Source: Azospirillum endophyticum (lineage in GTDB: Bacteria > Pseudomonadota > Alphaproteobacteria > Azospirillales > Azospirillaceae). From it: a DNA stretch of 40,653 nucleotides. The notes below the pieces were generated by a model. The model did not search any database. It was given only the letters and a program-made list of their open reading frames with translations, and was not told the DNA's origin. Of this stretch, positions 1 through 8,359 are shown piece after piece (the stretch's first letter is position 1; each line of letters begins with the position of its first letter). The stretch lies in the NCBI RefSeq assembly GCF_016595245.1, contig NZ_JAENHM010000078.1, positions 1 to 40,653 on the forward strand, in the 5' to 3' direction. The position numbers were made by a program, and so were the translations under genes.

Positions 1-115
1 GAACAGCGCCGCAAAAGGCGCCATCCACCGTTCAAGACTGTCTGGAACGGGAGACATGACAAGGCTCCGCTGGTTGGAACCCTGGGGTCAACCCGACTGG
101 AACCAGAGGATCACG

Positions 116-397
116 ATGACCGTGGACGCCATGCTGGAGCGTATCGAGAGCTTCAATCGTGCCCGAGGCGGCGGCGTGACGTTGCGCAAGGTCGCCCGTG
201 GTTACACCCTCCTCAGCCAGCGCACCGGTGCCCCTGTCGCGAGGTTCAGGATCACAGGCGACGACGACAAGGTCCAGGTTCTCTGGTGGAACGGCGAACG
301 ATGGGGAGCATCAGGGCCATTCGGCATCGCAACAATGCCGCTCGACCGTGCTCTCCAACACGTCGCAAATGAGCCTCATTTCTGGATACACGCCTGA
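116..397 (+). CDS. Small unrecognised protein
   Basis: A 93-residue protein of unknown function. The ATG at 116 is chosen because AGAGGA lies five bases upstream; an in-frame ATG at 56 would add 20 residues but its purine-rich stretch is too close. The protein is soluble, with a basic LRKVARGYTLL stretch, a tryptophan-rich middle (VLWWNGERWG) and the ending HFWIHA. I recall similar short proteins near mobile DNA in Azospirillum-like genomes, but I cannot name a family. The LysR fragment follows in another frame right after its stop, so the gene sits in scrambled DNA. It could be intact or a decaying passenger. Confidence 0.5.
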   Translation: MTVDAMLERIESFNRARGGGVTLRKVARGYTLLSQRTGAPVARFRITGDDDKVQVLWWNGERWGASGPFGIATMPLDRALQHVANEPHFWIHA

Positions 398-399
398 CG

Positions 400-707
400 C
401 AAAAACGCAAATTGGCCAAAGTCGAGCTGAGGTCCGGGTGGAAAGCCCGATCACTGTCAACGACACCAATGTGATCATCGCTGCGGCGCTGCAAGGGCTC
501 GGCTTTGCTTATATGCTGGAAGATGTCGTCGCCGATCATGTCGCAGCTGGCCGCTTGGTGCGCGTGTTGGAAGACTGGTGCCAACCCACTTCGGGCTTTC
601 ACCTTTATTATTCCGGACGTCGCCATATGTCCGCGCCGCTGCGGGCAATGATCGATTTTCTCCGACCGACGACCACGCTATTCGCTAATCCAGGCGCCAC
701 GGATTAA
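400..707 (+). pseudogene. LysR-type regulator, 3' fragment only
   Basis: About 100 codons encode the end of a LysR substrate-binding domain. The recognisable run goes from VRVESPITVND through AALQGLGFAYM and GRLVRVLEDW to MIDFLRP, the usual C-terminal order in this family (ligand-domain strand, effector-pocket helix, final helix). The N-terminal helix-turn-helix and the first half of the effector domain are missing. The reading frame runs upstream only into sequence that overlaps the preceding small gene. I read it as a truncated relic left by a rearrangement, not a working regulator. Confidence 0.7.
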
Positions 708-803
708 GTCCTGTTGATATTCATCAAGTTGCTAGCACTACTTGGGTGATGGCGTGAGGCGAGGGCTGTTGTGCACCTCAGGGGATGACCTGCACTGGAG
801 GCG

Positions 804-975
804 GTCATGCTGGAGGTCCGGACATGGGAAGCCTAGTTGGACAGTTGGCTGGAACCATTCTTGGATGCTCTGGGACACAAAGCCCGTCGGCGCCGGGCCA
901 TGGTGGATATCTGCGGTCGATGCGGCCGCACGGAACGCAAGAGCGTACAGCCGATCGCGGCGGAGTTGACGCCCA
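804..975 (+). pseudogene. IS701-like transposase, N-terminal fragment
   Basis: In one frame the DNA reads ...LDSWLEPFLDALGHKARRR..., then, after a small disruption, GRTERKSVQPIAAEL. This matches the start of IS701-family transposases as I know them (a WL.PFL.ALGHK.RR block followed by GLIGPGERKSVQPMA). A stop codon (tag at about 834) precedes it and the middle is degraded. No catalytic residues remain and no terminal repeats were found. It is a remnant, and the family assignment comes from recalled motifs only. Confidence 0.5.
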
Positions 976-1140
976 GTGTGAATGGCGCCCAATTGGGACC
1001 CCCTTAATTTCCATTATTAACAACGCCATTACGTGCCGATCACCTGCAGACCCCTGCGCCGATTTATAAGCAGGGCGGCGGCGGTACCGGACGGAAACCA
1101 GGCAACCGACAGCGTCCTTACGATTAGATAAGCTGAACCG
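976..1140. other. Gene-free stretch before cluster A
   Basis: Counted with 708-803, this is the gene-free part of the left edge. It holds AT-rich sequence (about 1010-1025), then GC-rich sequence of possible insertion-sequence origin, and no reading frame I would defend. It ends where the operator-bearing promoter of cluster A begins. Confidence 0.4.
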
Positions 1141-1154
1141 AACTGTCGACAGTT
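1141..1154. promoter_or_regulatory. Probable GntR operator, perfect palindrome (site 1)
   Basis: AACTGTCGACAGTT is a perfect 14-base palindrome and the best match to the motif repeated through cluster A. It overlaps a TATAGT element (1155-1160) that could be the -10 box of the amidohydrolase promoter. Binding by the GntR protein of this cluster is inferred. Confidence 0.65.
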
Positions 1155-1194
1155 TATAGTACAGACATGCTTGCCAAGGCTAAAAAGCCGGTGT

Positions 1195-1208
1195 AACTGT
1201 TGACATAA
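1195..1208. promoter_or_regulatory. Probable GntR operator (site 2)
   Basis: AACTGTTGACATAA keeps the AACTGT half of the palindrome and the TTGACA core but has a weak right half. It lies 54 bases after site 1 and 51 bases before the amidohydrolase start codon. Two spaced sites could allow looping or double occupancy. Confidence 0.5.
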
Positions 1209-1258
1209 CGGTGCTGTTTAGCCCACTTCAGGCAAGACCCGAGCGCAAGGAGCCCGGA

Positions 1259-2635
1259 ATGATCCTCGATCTGCTACTCACGAATGCGCTTCTGGTCGAG
1301 CCCGGCGTTGGGGTGACCCCCGGCGCGCTCGGGGTGAAGGATGGCCGCATCGCCGCCCTGTTGGCCCCGGGGACAACACTACCGGCCACCGAGACCATCG
1401 ATTGCCAGGGGCGCTGGGTTATTCCCGGCCTGATCGATCCTCACGTCCATTTCGGTTTCGGCTCTCCCGAAACCGATTTCCTGACCGAGTCCCGGTCGGC
1501 GGCTCTAGGCGGCGTCACGACCATCCTGTCGTTCCATCGCCAGAAGGATTTCCGAGAGGGATTCGGCGCCGTGATGGCGCGGGCGACCGAGCAGAGTTGC
1601 ATCGATTTCGGCTTTCATTTCGGCCTTACCAGCCAGTTGCACGTCGATACCCTTGCCGATGTGTCGAGCCGCTTCGGCGTGGCATCCTACAAACTCTACC
1701 TGATGTACAAAGGCCAGGCGGGGCTCGCCCAGGGCTTCACCGAGATCGACGACGCCCTGATGTACGCGGCCTTGCGCGAAACCGCTGCGATTCCGGGTGG
1801 TGTGCTCGGCATTCACTGCGAGAACGTTGAGGTCATTCCGCTGCTGCGCGATCCGCTGCGCCGGGCCGGCCGCAATGACCTCGCCGCCTGGGATGAGCAA
1901 AGCCCTGATTTCCTGGAAGCGGAGAACGTCCATCGCGCCTGCTATTTCGCTGCGCGAACTGGTTGCCCGATCAACATCGTGCACCTGAGCAGCCGCGAAG
2001 CGTTGGACGAAGTCCGCCGACATCGCGCTAGCCGGTCGGCGGCACCGATTTATGTCGAGACTTGCCCACAGTATCTGTTCCTGACGCGCGAAAGCCCTGC
2101 CGGGACCTTTGCCAAGGTCAATCCACCGGTGCGTTCGCAATCCGACGTCGACGCCCTGTGGGAAGGCGTCCTGGACGGCACGGTAACCACGATCGGTTCC
2201 GATCATGTACCGCGGAAGCGCACCACGAAGATGAAGGATATCTGGGACGCCTCGAACGGCTTCCCCGGAACGGCCACCATCCTGCCGATCATGATCCATG
2301 AAGGCTATCACCGCCGCGGCGTGCCGATCGAACGGATCGCCCAAGTGACCAGCACCGCCAGCGCGCGGCTTTACAATCTTCCGACGAAAGGCCGCCTGTC
2401 GGTCGGCTGCGACGCCGATCTCGCGATCGTCGATCCGGACCTGGAGCGGACCGTCGATGCAGCCGATTTGGAATCCTTCGCCGACTATTCCCCCTATGAA
2501 GGCATGACCCTCAAGGGCTGGCCGGTGATGACTTTTTCGCGGGGGCGCAAGATCGTGATCGATGGGCAAATTACCGATGAGGCCCGCAACCAACCGGGCG
2601 GACGATATATCAGGCGCGACCATCAGGGAGCATGA
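1259..2635 (+). CDS. Dihydropyrimidinase/dihydroorotase-like cyclic amidohydrolase
   Basis: A 458-residue metal-dependent hydrolase of the hydantoinase/dihydroorotase/allantoinase branch of the amidohydrolase superfamily, which opens cyclic amides or imides. A complete binuclear metal site is visible: D60-x-H62-x-H64, a candidate carboxylated lysine K145 in SYKLYLMYK, H186 in GIHCEN, H242 in NIVHLSS and D315 in TIGSDH. The ATG at 1259 is preceded by AAGGAG six bases upstream; an in-frame start at 1211 lacks this. The gene is first in a two-gene operon with a CobW protein and lies behind two putative operators. In context it probably hydrolyses a ring amide of the cluster's substrate. The exact substrate cannot be read from sequence; citrazinate-like or dihydropyrimidine-like rings are both possible. 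Confidence 0.88.
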   Translation: MILDLLLTNALLVEPGVGVTPGALGVKDGRIAALLAPGTTLPATETIDCQGRWVIPGLIDPHVHFGFGSPETDFLTESRSAALGGVTTILSFHRQKDFREGFGAVMARATEQSCIDFGFHFGLTSQLHVDTLADVSSRFGVASYKLYLMYKGQAGLAQGFTEIDDALMYAALRETAAIPGGVLGIHCENVEVIPLLRDPLRRAGRNDLAAWDEQSPDFLEAENVHRACYFAARTGCPINIVHLSSREALDEVRRHRASRSAAPIYVETCPQYLFLTRESPAGTFAKVNPPVRSQSDVDALWEGVLDGTVTTIGSDHVPRKRTTKMKDIWDASNGFPGTATILPIMIHEGYHRRGVPIERIAQVTSTASARLYNLPTKGRLSVGCDADLAIVDPDLERTVDAADLESFADYSPYEGMTLKGWPVMTFSRGRKIVIDGQITDEARNQPGGRYIRRDHQGA

Positions 2636-2696
2636 TGACGATGGTCGGACAGCCGCGCCAAGACATCCGACAGCACTCAAAGGCCAAGGTCTGACG

Positions 2697-3695
2697 ATGA
2701 TCCCACTCTTCCTGCTGACGGGTTTTCTTGGAAGCGGCAAGACGACCCTACTGTCCCGTCTGATCCGGTCGGACGGGTTCCGTGACACCGCGGTGATCAT
2801 CAACGAGTTCGGCGCCGTCGGTCTGGACCACGTGCTCGTTGCGAAGGGCGAGGAGAGCCGGGCCCTGCTGCTTGACTCGGGCTGCCTGTGCTGTGCGATG
2901 GACGGGTCCCTCGCCACCACGCTGGAGCGGCTGTACTATGACCGCGAGCGTGGCGAGATCCCGCGGTTCGATCGCGTGGTGATCGAAACTTCGGGCCTTG
3001 CCGAGCCGGGGCTGATCGTCAACGCGCTCCACATCGATCGCTTCATGGCGCGTCGCTTTTCCCTTGCCGGCATCATCGTGACGGTCGACGCCGTCTTTGG
3101 GCCCCGGCAACTCCAGGAATTCGTGGAGGCGAGCGTCCAGCTCGCGATGGCCGACCGGGTCATTCTGACCAAGATCGATCTCGCCGACGCGGACCTGCGG
3201 GAACAGGCCAGATCGGCCATCCGCGCCCTCAATCCCCATGCGTCCCTGTTCGAGGCGGCGGGTGGCAACCTGGACGCCGCCCGGTTGCTCGATACGTCCG
3301 GGCTCCGCGGCGATGGCCTTGCGGATACCCCCCATGGCCACGAGGATGGACATGACCATCATCATGAGCATGACCACATCCACGCCCACGGCATCGCGGC
3401 CAGGGTTCTGCACTGTCCGCAGACCGTTTCGTGGACATCCTACGCGGACTGGGTGCGGTTCCTTCAGAGCGGCCTGGGGTCCCGCCTTCTCCGCCTTAAA
3501 GGGATTCTCAGGTTGGAAGACGGTCAGCCCCATGCCGTACACGGCGTCCAGCATTTGTTCAGTCCGCCCGAGACGCTGTCCGCTGCAACCCCGTCCGAGA
3601 TCATCGGCAATGTCGTCCTGATTGCCAGGGATGTTGGCGACGACGAGATACAGGCCGCGGCACAGCTTATCGGCGCGGCCGTCATCCGAGCGTGA
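2697..3695 (+). CDS. CobW/COG0523-family GTPase, probable metallochaperone
   Basis: A 332-residue G3E-family GTPase. It shows a Walker A motif GFLGSGKT (9-16), the CxCC metal motif CLCC at 63-66, an NKxD-like TKID at 158-161, a histidine-rich stretch at about 213-231 with some ten histidines, and a CobW C-terminal domain. Such proteins hand zinc, iron or cobalt to client enzymes using GTP. It follows the amidohydrolase after a 61-base gap, so a likely client is that enzyme's binuclear metal site, by analogy with the P47K-type activators next to nitrile hydratases. The start is the ATG in ctgacgATG; upstream in-frame starts would run back into the amidohydrolase. Confidence 0.88.
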   Translation: MIPLFLLTGFLGSGKTTLLSRLIRSDGFRDTAVIINEFGAVGLDHVLVAKGEESRALLLDSGCLCCAMDGSLATTLERLYYDRERGEIPRFDRVVIETSGLAEPGLIVNALHIDRFMARRFSLAGIIVTVDAVFGPRQLQEFVEASVQLAMADRVILTKIDLADADLREQARSAIRALNPHASLFEAAGGNLDAARLLDTSGLRGDGLADTPHGHEDGHDHHHEHDHIHAHGIAARVLHCPQTVSWTSYADWVRFLQSGLGSRLLRLKGILRLEDGQPHAVHGVQHLFSPPETLSAATPSEIIGNVVLIARDVGDDEIQAAAQLIGAAVIRA

Positions 3696-3822
3696 GGCGA
3701 GTGGCCGGCGGGCAGCATCCTGCCGCGACCGCTTCACCCCGGCGCCGGTTCGACGCCGGAGGACACGGTGGTTGCAAAAGACTGAAAACGGCCGAGCCGG
3801 TTGGGGTCGCTGAACAGAGGGG
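3696..3822. terminator. Convergent gap with weak hairpin
   Basis: This gap lies between CobW (rightward) and the HemC paralogue (leftward). CCGGCG (3739-3744) can pair with CGCCGG (3754-3759) across a nine-base loop. No T tract follows on either strand, so the terminator call is tentative. Confidence 0.3.
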
Positions 3823-4737
3823 TCAGGCCGACAGCAGGGCGCGAGCGCCCTGGCCGAGCAGACTTTGCGCCAGACGTGCGCCGAGAAGCGATGCGTCCTC
3901 GACCGGCCCGTGAACGCTACCGCGAACGTCGGTCATCGCGGAACGGCTGCCGACGAACCCCTCCAGGCGCAGCTGACCATGCGAGATGACCGAACAGGCG
4001 CCGACCGCCGCCCCGCAGCCGGCCGCCAGACCCTGTAGGAAAGCGCGCTCGGCCAGGACGCGGCTGCGGCCCTCGGCATCGTCGAGGCAGGCGACGATAT
4101 CCGCGACGGCGACGTCCCCTGCCCTCACCTCGATACCCAGCGCGCCTTGCCCGGCGGCCGGCATCATCACATCGGGAGCCAGCGGCATCACATGAGCAGG
4201 TTTCAGTCCTAGCCGCTCCAATCCGGCTTCGGCGAGCACGATCGCATCGAACGCGCCGTCCTCCAGCCGTGCGAGGCGCGTGTCGATGTTGCCGCGTAGC
4301 GGACGGAAGACGAAGTCGGACCGCTGCCGGGCGAGCTCGTAGGCCCGCCGCTCGCTCGTCGTTCCGACGACCGCGCCGGGCGGCAGGTCCGCAAGTCCGC
4401 TCACCGGCTTCCGGGTCAACAGCGCGTCCCGATCACTCGGGCGGGCCAGGTAAGCCACCAATTCGAAGCCGTCGGGGATGACGGTATGGAAGTCCTTGAT
4501 GCAATGCACGGCGAGATCGGCCTCGCCGCGCGCCATCGCCTCCTCCAACTCCTTGATGAACAGCGCCTTTCCTTCGACTTCCCGGAGCGGTCGGTCGACG
4601 ATCGCGTCTCCGCGCGTCCGGATCGGGTTGATCCTGACCTCCAACCCGGCATGCTTGGCGATCAGGGCGGCGCGCACGAATTCGGCCTGCCAGACGGCGA
4701 GACGGCTCGGCCGCGTCGCGATGGTGATGGTTTTCAT
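3823..4737 (-). CDS. Hydroxymethylbilane synthase (HemC) paralogue
   Basis: A 304-residue protein clearly of the porphobilinogen deaminase family, near the usual length of about 310. Visible landmarks are the IATRPSRLAVWQA opening, GKALFIKELE at about 57-65, K81-D82 at the catalytic aspartate position, R130/R131, RGNIDTRL at 148-155 and C241 at the dipyrromethane cofactor cysteine. Oddities: the normally invariant HSMKDVP block reads HCIKDFH, the TSSLRR block reads TTSERR, and the cofactor loop reads GCGAAVGA without the usual proline. It is the last gene of a catabolic ABC-transporter operon, 11 bases after a permease stop, not beside other heme genes. A specialised paralogue acting on another pyrrole-like or amino-group substrate is possible. 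The ATG at 4737 is preferred over a TTG at 4752. Confidence 0.85.
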   Translation of the reverse strand: MKTITIATRPSRLAVWQAEFVRAALIAKHAGLEVRINPIRTRGDAIVDRPLREVEGKALFIKELEEAMARGEADLAVHCIKDFHTVIPDGFELVAYLARPSDRDALLTRKPVSGLADLPPGAVVGTTSERRAYELARQRSDFVFRPLRGNIDTRLARLEDGAFDAIVLAEAGLERLGLKPAHVMPLAPDVMMPAAGQGALGIEVRAGDVAVADIVACLDDAEGRSRVLAERAFLQGLAAGCGAAVGACSVISHGQLRLEGFVGSRSAMTDVRGSVHGPVEDASLLGARLAQSLLGQGARALLSA

Positions 4738-4748
4738 GATGGGCGCCC

Positions 4749-5534
4749 TCAATTGACCCCGAACGCCCGTTCAACCCCGAGGAGCTTCTGCAGGAGCACG
4801 ATCAGGCCGAATGCGAACAGGATGAGCAGAGTAGAGATGGAGGCGATCATCGGGTCGACCGCGAAGTCGATATACCGATAGATCCGAACCGGCAGAGGCA
4901 TCAGGTCCACCCCCGAGAGGAACAGGGAGACGGTCGTCTGGTCGAACGAGGTGATGAAGACGAAGATCAGCGCCGCCATGATGGACGGCATGATCGCCGG
5001 AAGCGTCACCCGCAGGAGGGTCCGCAGCTGTCCGGCCCCGAGGCTGGTCGCGGCCTCCTCCAACGCCGGGTCGAGCCCGGTCAGGCCCGCTCCCACCGTG
5101 CGGATCACGTAGGGCACGGTGATCAGCACATGGGCGACGAGAAGACCGGCAAGCGACGAGTCGACATGCGCGAGGTGGTAGAACTGCAGCAGCGCCACGC
5201 CTGTGACGATGGTCGGCAACACCAACGGCGACATCAGAAAGCTCCGGAAGAGGCTCGACCCGATGAATCCGAACCGGTGCAGGCCGACGACGGCGGGAAC
5301 GCCGAGCAGCATCGCGCCCAGACTGCAGAGGACCGCCAGCAGCACGCTGAACCCGAAGGATTCCATGAAATCATGCTGGTGGATGAGCATCGAATACCAA
5401 TGCAGCGTAAACCCGACCGGCGGAAACGTGACATAGGGCGTCTCGGTGAAGGAGCCGCCCATGATCACGATCAGAGGCCCGATGATGAACAGCACGACCA
5501 GCCAGGCCGCGATATCGATGATCTTGTCCAGCAT
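4749..5534 (-). CDS. ABC importer permease, PotC-type
   Basis: A 261-residue inner-membrane permease of the spermidine/putrescine-type binding-protein-dependent family. About six hydrophobic segments are visible, and the cytoplasmic EAA loop is clear (EEAATSLGAGQLRTLL, then LPAIMP), which docks on the ATPase. The preceding permease stop is only a few bases upstream and GGAGGG precedes the ATG, so translation is probably coupled. It pairs with the upstream permease and ATPase and presumably with the binding protein encoded separately at 16897-17955. Confidence 0.9.
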   Translation of the reverse strand: MLDKIIDIAAWLVVLFIIGPLIVIMGGSFTETPYVTFPPVGFTLHWYSMLIHQHDFMESFGFSVLLAVLCSLGAMLLGVPAVVGLHRFGFIGSSLFRSFLMSPLVLPTIVTGVALLQFYHLAHVDSSLAGLLVAHVLITVPYVIRTVGAGLTGLDPALEEAATSLGAGQLRTLLRVTLPAIMPSIMAALIFVFITSFDQTTVSLFLSGVDLMPLPVRIYRYIDFAVDPMIASISTLLILFAFGLIVLLQKLLGVERAFGVN

Positions 5535-5538
5535 CGCG

Positions 5539-6429
5539 TCAACCCTCCCTGAACAGACGGCCGTGCAAGGACATGACGCCGATGTTGATCACCAGCAGGA
5601 TCATCACGAGCGTGGCACCGACCGGCCAGTTCATCGCATAGGTGAATTTCTCGTAGATGACCGTACTCACGGTCGCGACCCGGCCGCCGCCCAGCAGGAT
5701 CGGTGTGACGAAGGCGCTGATCGCCAAGCTGAACACAAGCAGCGAGCCGGCGGCGATGCCAGGAACCGACAAGGGCAGCACCACCTTCCAAAGAATCCGC
5801 GCCCGCGTCGCTCCCAGGCTCTCCGCCGCCTGGAGCAGCGCGGGATCGATCCGCTCCAGAATTCCGACGAGACTGATCACCATCAGCGGCAGGCTGATAT
5901 GGACGAGCCCGATCAGCACCGATGCCAGGCTGCCGTTCATGCCGAGCGGCGCGGAGATCAGCCCGATGTCGAGCAGCCACGTGTTGACGATGCCCGTGTC
6001 GCCTAGCAGGACCAGCCAGGCGTAGGTCCGCACCACCAGATTGATGAGCAGCGGTGACAGCGTGATCGCGATCAGCACGCTTTTCATCGTGGGACGGGAC
6101 CGGGCGATCTTCAGGGCGAGCGGATATCCCATCAGCACGCAGATCGCGGTGACGAGCACGCCGATCCACAGCGAACGCGCGATGAGGGCGACGTAATAGG
6201 GGTCGGTCATCACGGCGACGTAGTTGGCGATGGTGAAGTCGGGGATGTACAGTCGCGTCGAGCTGAACCGGTGGAAGCTCATCCTCAGCAGCACCGCATA
6301 CGGTGCTACCAGGAAGATGAGGTAGAACAGGGCGACCGGCCCGAAATGCCACCAGAGAGGTGAAGGCCTGAAGCGCTGCGCCCTCACCGACGGCAGCGTA
6401 GACCGGAGCGTGCTTGTCTCGGGCATCAT
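5539..6429 (-). CDS. ABC importer permease, PotB-type
   Basis: A 296-residue permease, first of the pair. The N-terminus is proline/arginine-rich and cytoplasmic. About six membrane segments follow, with an EAA loop AAESLGATRARILWKVVLP. The start codon ATG at 6429 overlaps the ATPase stop (ATGA), with a second ATG directly after it, so translational coupling is expected. The family imports polyamines and other small organic amines, acids or sulfonates; the substrate here is unknown and probably the compound degraded by cluster A. Confidence 0.9.
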   Translation of the reverse strand: MMPETSTLRSTLPSVRAQRFRPSPLWWHFGPVALFYLIFLVAPYAVLLRMSFHRFSSTRLYIPDFTIANYVAVMTDPYYVALIARSLWIGVLVTAICVLMGYPLALKIARSRPTMKSVLIAITLSPLLINLVVRTYAWLVLLGDTGIVNTWLLDIGLISAPLGMNGSLASVLIGLVHISLPLMVISLVGILERIDPALLQAAESLGATRARILWKVVLPLSVPGIAAGSLLVFSLAISAFVTPILLGGGRVATVSTVIYEKFTYAMNWPVGATLVMILLVINIGVMSLHGRLFREG

Positions 6430-7523
6430 TCGACGGTCACCAGCCGGCAATGCGCCATGTCCGCGCTGGCATGGACCCGCATGCCCACCGGATAGGCGGC
6501 CCCTTCCTCGGGCGGGACATGTGCCACGATGGTCCCCAGCGGGCTGTCGATCTCCAGCGCCAGGGTTGCCCCGAGGAACCGGCGCGCCTTGACGGTCAGG
6601 CCGTCGTTCACCGCGGGACGCAATGCGACCTTGTCGAACGGAACCTGCACCGCCGCCTGGGGAGAGCCCTCCCCGCGGACATGGATCACCGATCCCGGCG
6701 CAAGTTCGAGCTGCAGCACGCCGCTTCTGAGCGGTTCCAACGGCCCGCGCAGCAGATTGCCGCCGCCGACGAAATCGCAGACCCATCCGGTCTTCGGCTC
6801 CTGAAACAGGCGCTCCGGCGTGTCGACCTGGACGATGCTTCCGTCCTTCATGACGACGATGCGATCGGCCATCGACATCGCCTCCTCCTGGTCGTGCGTG
6901 ACGAAGACGGCGGTGATGCCGAGTTGTTTCTGCAGGCTCTTCAACTCGGTCTGCATCTGGACGCGCAACTGCTTGTCGAGCGCCCCGAGCGGTTCGTCCA
7001 ACAGGAGGAGGTCCGGCTCGATGACGATGGCGCGGGCGAGGGCAACACGCTGCTGTTGGCCGCCGGACAATTGCTTGGGTCGCCGTTCAGCCATGGCGGA
7101 AAGCCCGACGAGCGCCAGGGCGCGCTGGGCGCGCTCCGTCGCCTCGCCGCGCGGAAGCTTGCGGCATTCGAGACCGAAGCGCACGTTCTCCAGCGCGGTC
7201 ATGTGCGGAAAGAGCGCGTAGGATTGGAACACGATGCCGATGTTGCGCTCGCGGGCCGGCAGGCCGGCGACGTTGCGGCCGTTCAGCACGACGGTCCCGT
7301 GGGCGGGATGCACGAAACCGGCGATGGTCCGCAGCAGTGAGGTCTTGCCGCAACCGGACGGACCGAGCAGAGCCACGAATTCACCGCGTTCGACGGCGAG
7401 GTCGATACCCTTCAGAGCATGGAACTCGCCATATCGCACGTGAAGGTCCGACGTGCTGAGGGCGGCACCGGGACGCGCGCGCGCCGGGACGCCATCGGGA
7501 GAATGGGCGGGTGAGGTTGCCAT
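6426..7523 (-). CDS. ABC importer ATPase, PotA-type
   Basis: A 365-residue ATPase with Walker A GPSGCGKT, Q-loop FQSYALFPH, signature LSGGQQQRVALARA, Walker B DLLLLDEP and the H-loop VTHDQEEAM. A TOBE-type C-terminal domain follows (roughly 240-365), the usual layout of PotA/UgpC-like proteins. The ATG at 7523 fits the family; longer readings run back into the SDR gene. The stop overlaps the start of the first permease. With the two permeases and the distant binding protein it makes a complete importer. Confidence 0.93.
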   Translation of the reverse strand: MATSPAHSPDGVPARARPGAALSTSDLHVRYGEFHALKGIDLAVERGEFVALLGPSGCGKTSLLRTIAGFVHPAHGTVVLNGRNVAGLPARERNIGIVFQSYALFPHMTALENVRFGLECRKLPRGEATERAQRALALVGLSAMAERRPKQLSGGQQQRVALARAIVIEPDLLLLDEPLGALDKQLRVQMQTELKSLQKQLGITAVFVTHDQEEAMSMADRIVVMKDGSIVQVDTPERLFQEPKTGWVCDFVGGGNLLRGPLEPLRSGVLQLELAPGSVIHVRGEGSPQAAVQVPFDKVALRPAVNDGLTVKARRFLGATLALEIDSPLGTIVAHVPPEEGAAYPVGMRVHASADMAHCRLVTVE

Positions 7524-7533
7524 GTTGGTCACT

Positions 7534-8322
7534 CTAGGCCATGTAGGAGCCGCCATTGACATGCAGCAGCTCTCCCGTGATGAATGATGACCTGTCGGAG
7601 CAGAGGAAGACAACGGCGTCACTGACCTCCCGCGCTTCGCCCATGCGCCGCAGGGGGATGGTGCCGGCGATCTCGGCCAGCCTCTCCTCGGAATGTCCTC
7701 CCCGCGGCTGGGCCGTGTCGACCAGGCCGGGGGCCACCGCATTGACGCGGATGCCGTAAGGGGCCAGTTCAAGCGCCATCGTCCGCGTCAAACCGACGAG
7801 ACCGGCTTTGGTCGCACTGTAATGGGCGCCGCGCGGCGACCCGCGCAACGCCTGCGAGGTGATGTTGACGATGGCGCCGCCGCCGCAGTCGATCATGACC
7901 CGCGCCGCAGCCTGGGCACAGAAGGCGGCCCCCTTCAGATTGACCGCGAAGACCTTGTCCCACTCGCCCTCCGTGATTTCCAGGAAGGGCGAGCGGGGGA
8001 AAATTCCGGCATTGTTGACCAGCACGTCGAGCCGGCCGAACCGGTTGCGCACCTCCTGGACCATCGGCGCCGCCTGGGCGACGTCGCTGACGTCGCCACG
8101 CACCAGCAGGGCCTGCCGCCCGTGCTGACGCACCGTCTCGGCCGTGGCCTCGGCCTCCGCCTCGTCGTCCAGCCAGTTCACCGCGACGTCGGCACCTGCC
8201 GCCGCCAGGGCTGCCGCGCACATGCGCCCGATCCCCTGCTGAGCGCCCGTCACCAGCGCGACCCGACCGTCGAGCGCCCCGTCCCAGCCCGGTGCGGCGC
8301 CGCTGCGCGATGAAACCACCAT
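7534..8322 (-). CDS. Short-chain dehydrogenase/reductase (SDR)
   Basis: A 262-residue classical SDR that oxidises or reduces a hydroxyl/keto group with NAD(P). Motifs: TGAQQGIG (Rossmann glycine pattern), NNAG, a catalytic serine in NITSQA, YSATK with catalytic Tyr and Lys, and a C-terminal GELLHVNGG. The aspartate in VNWLDDE after the second strand does not settle NAD versus NADP. AGGAGG stands before the ATG. The gene lies between the lyase and the transporter ATPase and is presumably cotranscribed with them. It may oxidise a hydroxylated intermediate; the substrate is not predictable. Confidence 0.9.
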   Translation of the reverse strand: MVVSSRSGAAPGWDGALDGRVALVTGAQQGIGRMCAAALAAAGADVAVNWLDDEAEAEATAETVRQHGRQALLVRGDVSDVAQAAPMVQEVRNRFGRLDVLVNNAGIFPRSPFLEITEGEWDKVFAVNLKGAAFCAQAAARVMIDCGGGAIVNITSQALRGSPRGAHYSATKAGLVGLTRTMALELAPYGIRVNAVAPGLVDTAQPRGGHSEERLAEIAGTIPLRRMGEAREVSDAVVFLCSDRSSFITGELLHVNGGSYMA

Positions 8323-8359
8323 TGCTGCCTCCTGACCCGTCGCGCCGTTAGCCGGGCGA

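Noticed and set aside
2632..2694. Twenty-codon frame between the amidohydrolase and CobW genes
   Set aside because: Too short, with no recognisable motif; more likely leader sequence ahead of CobW.
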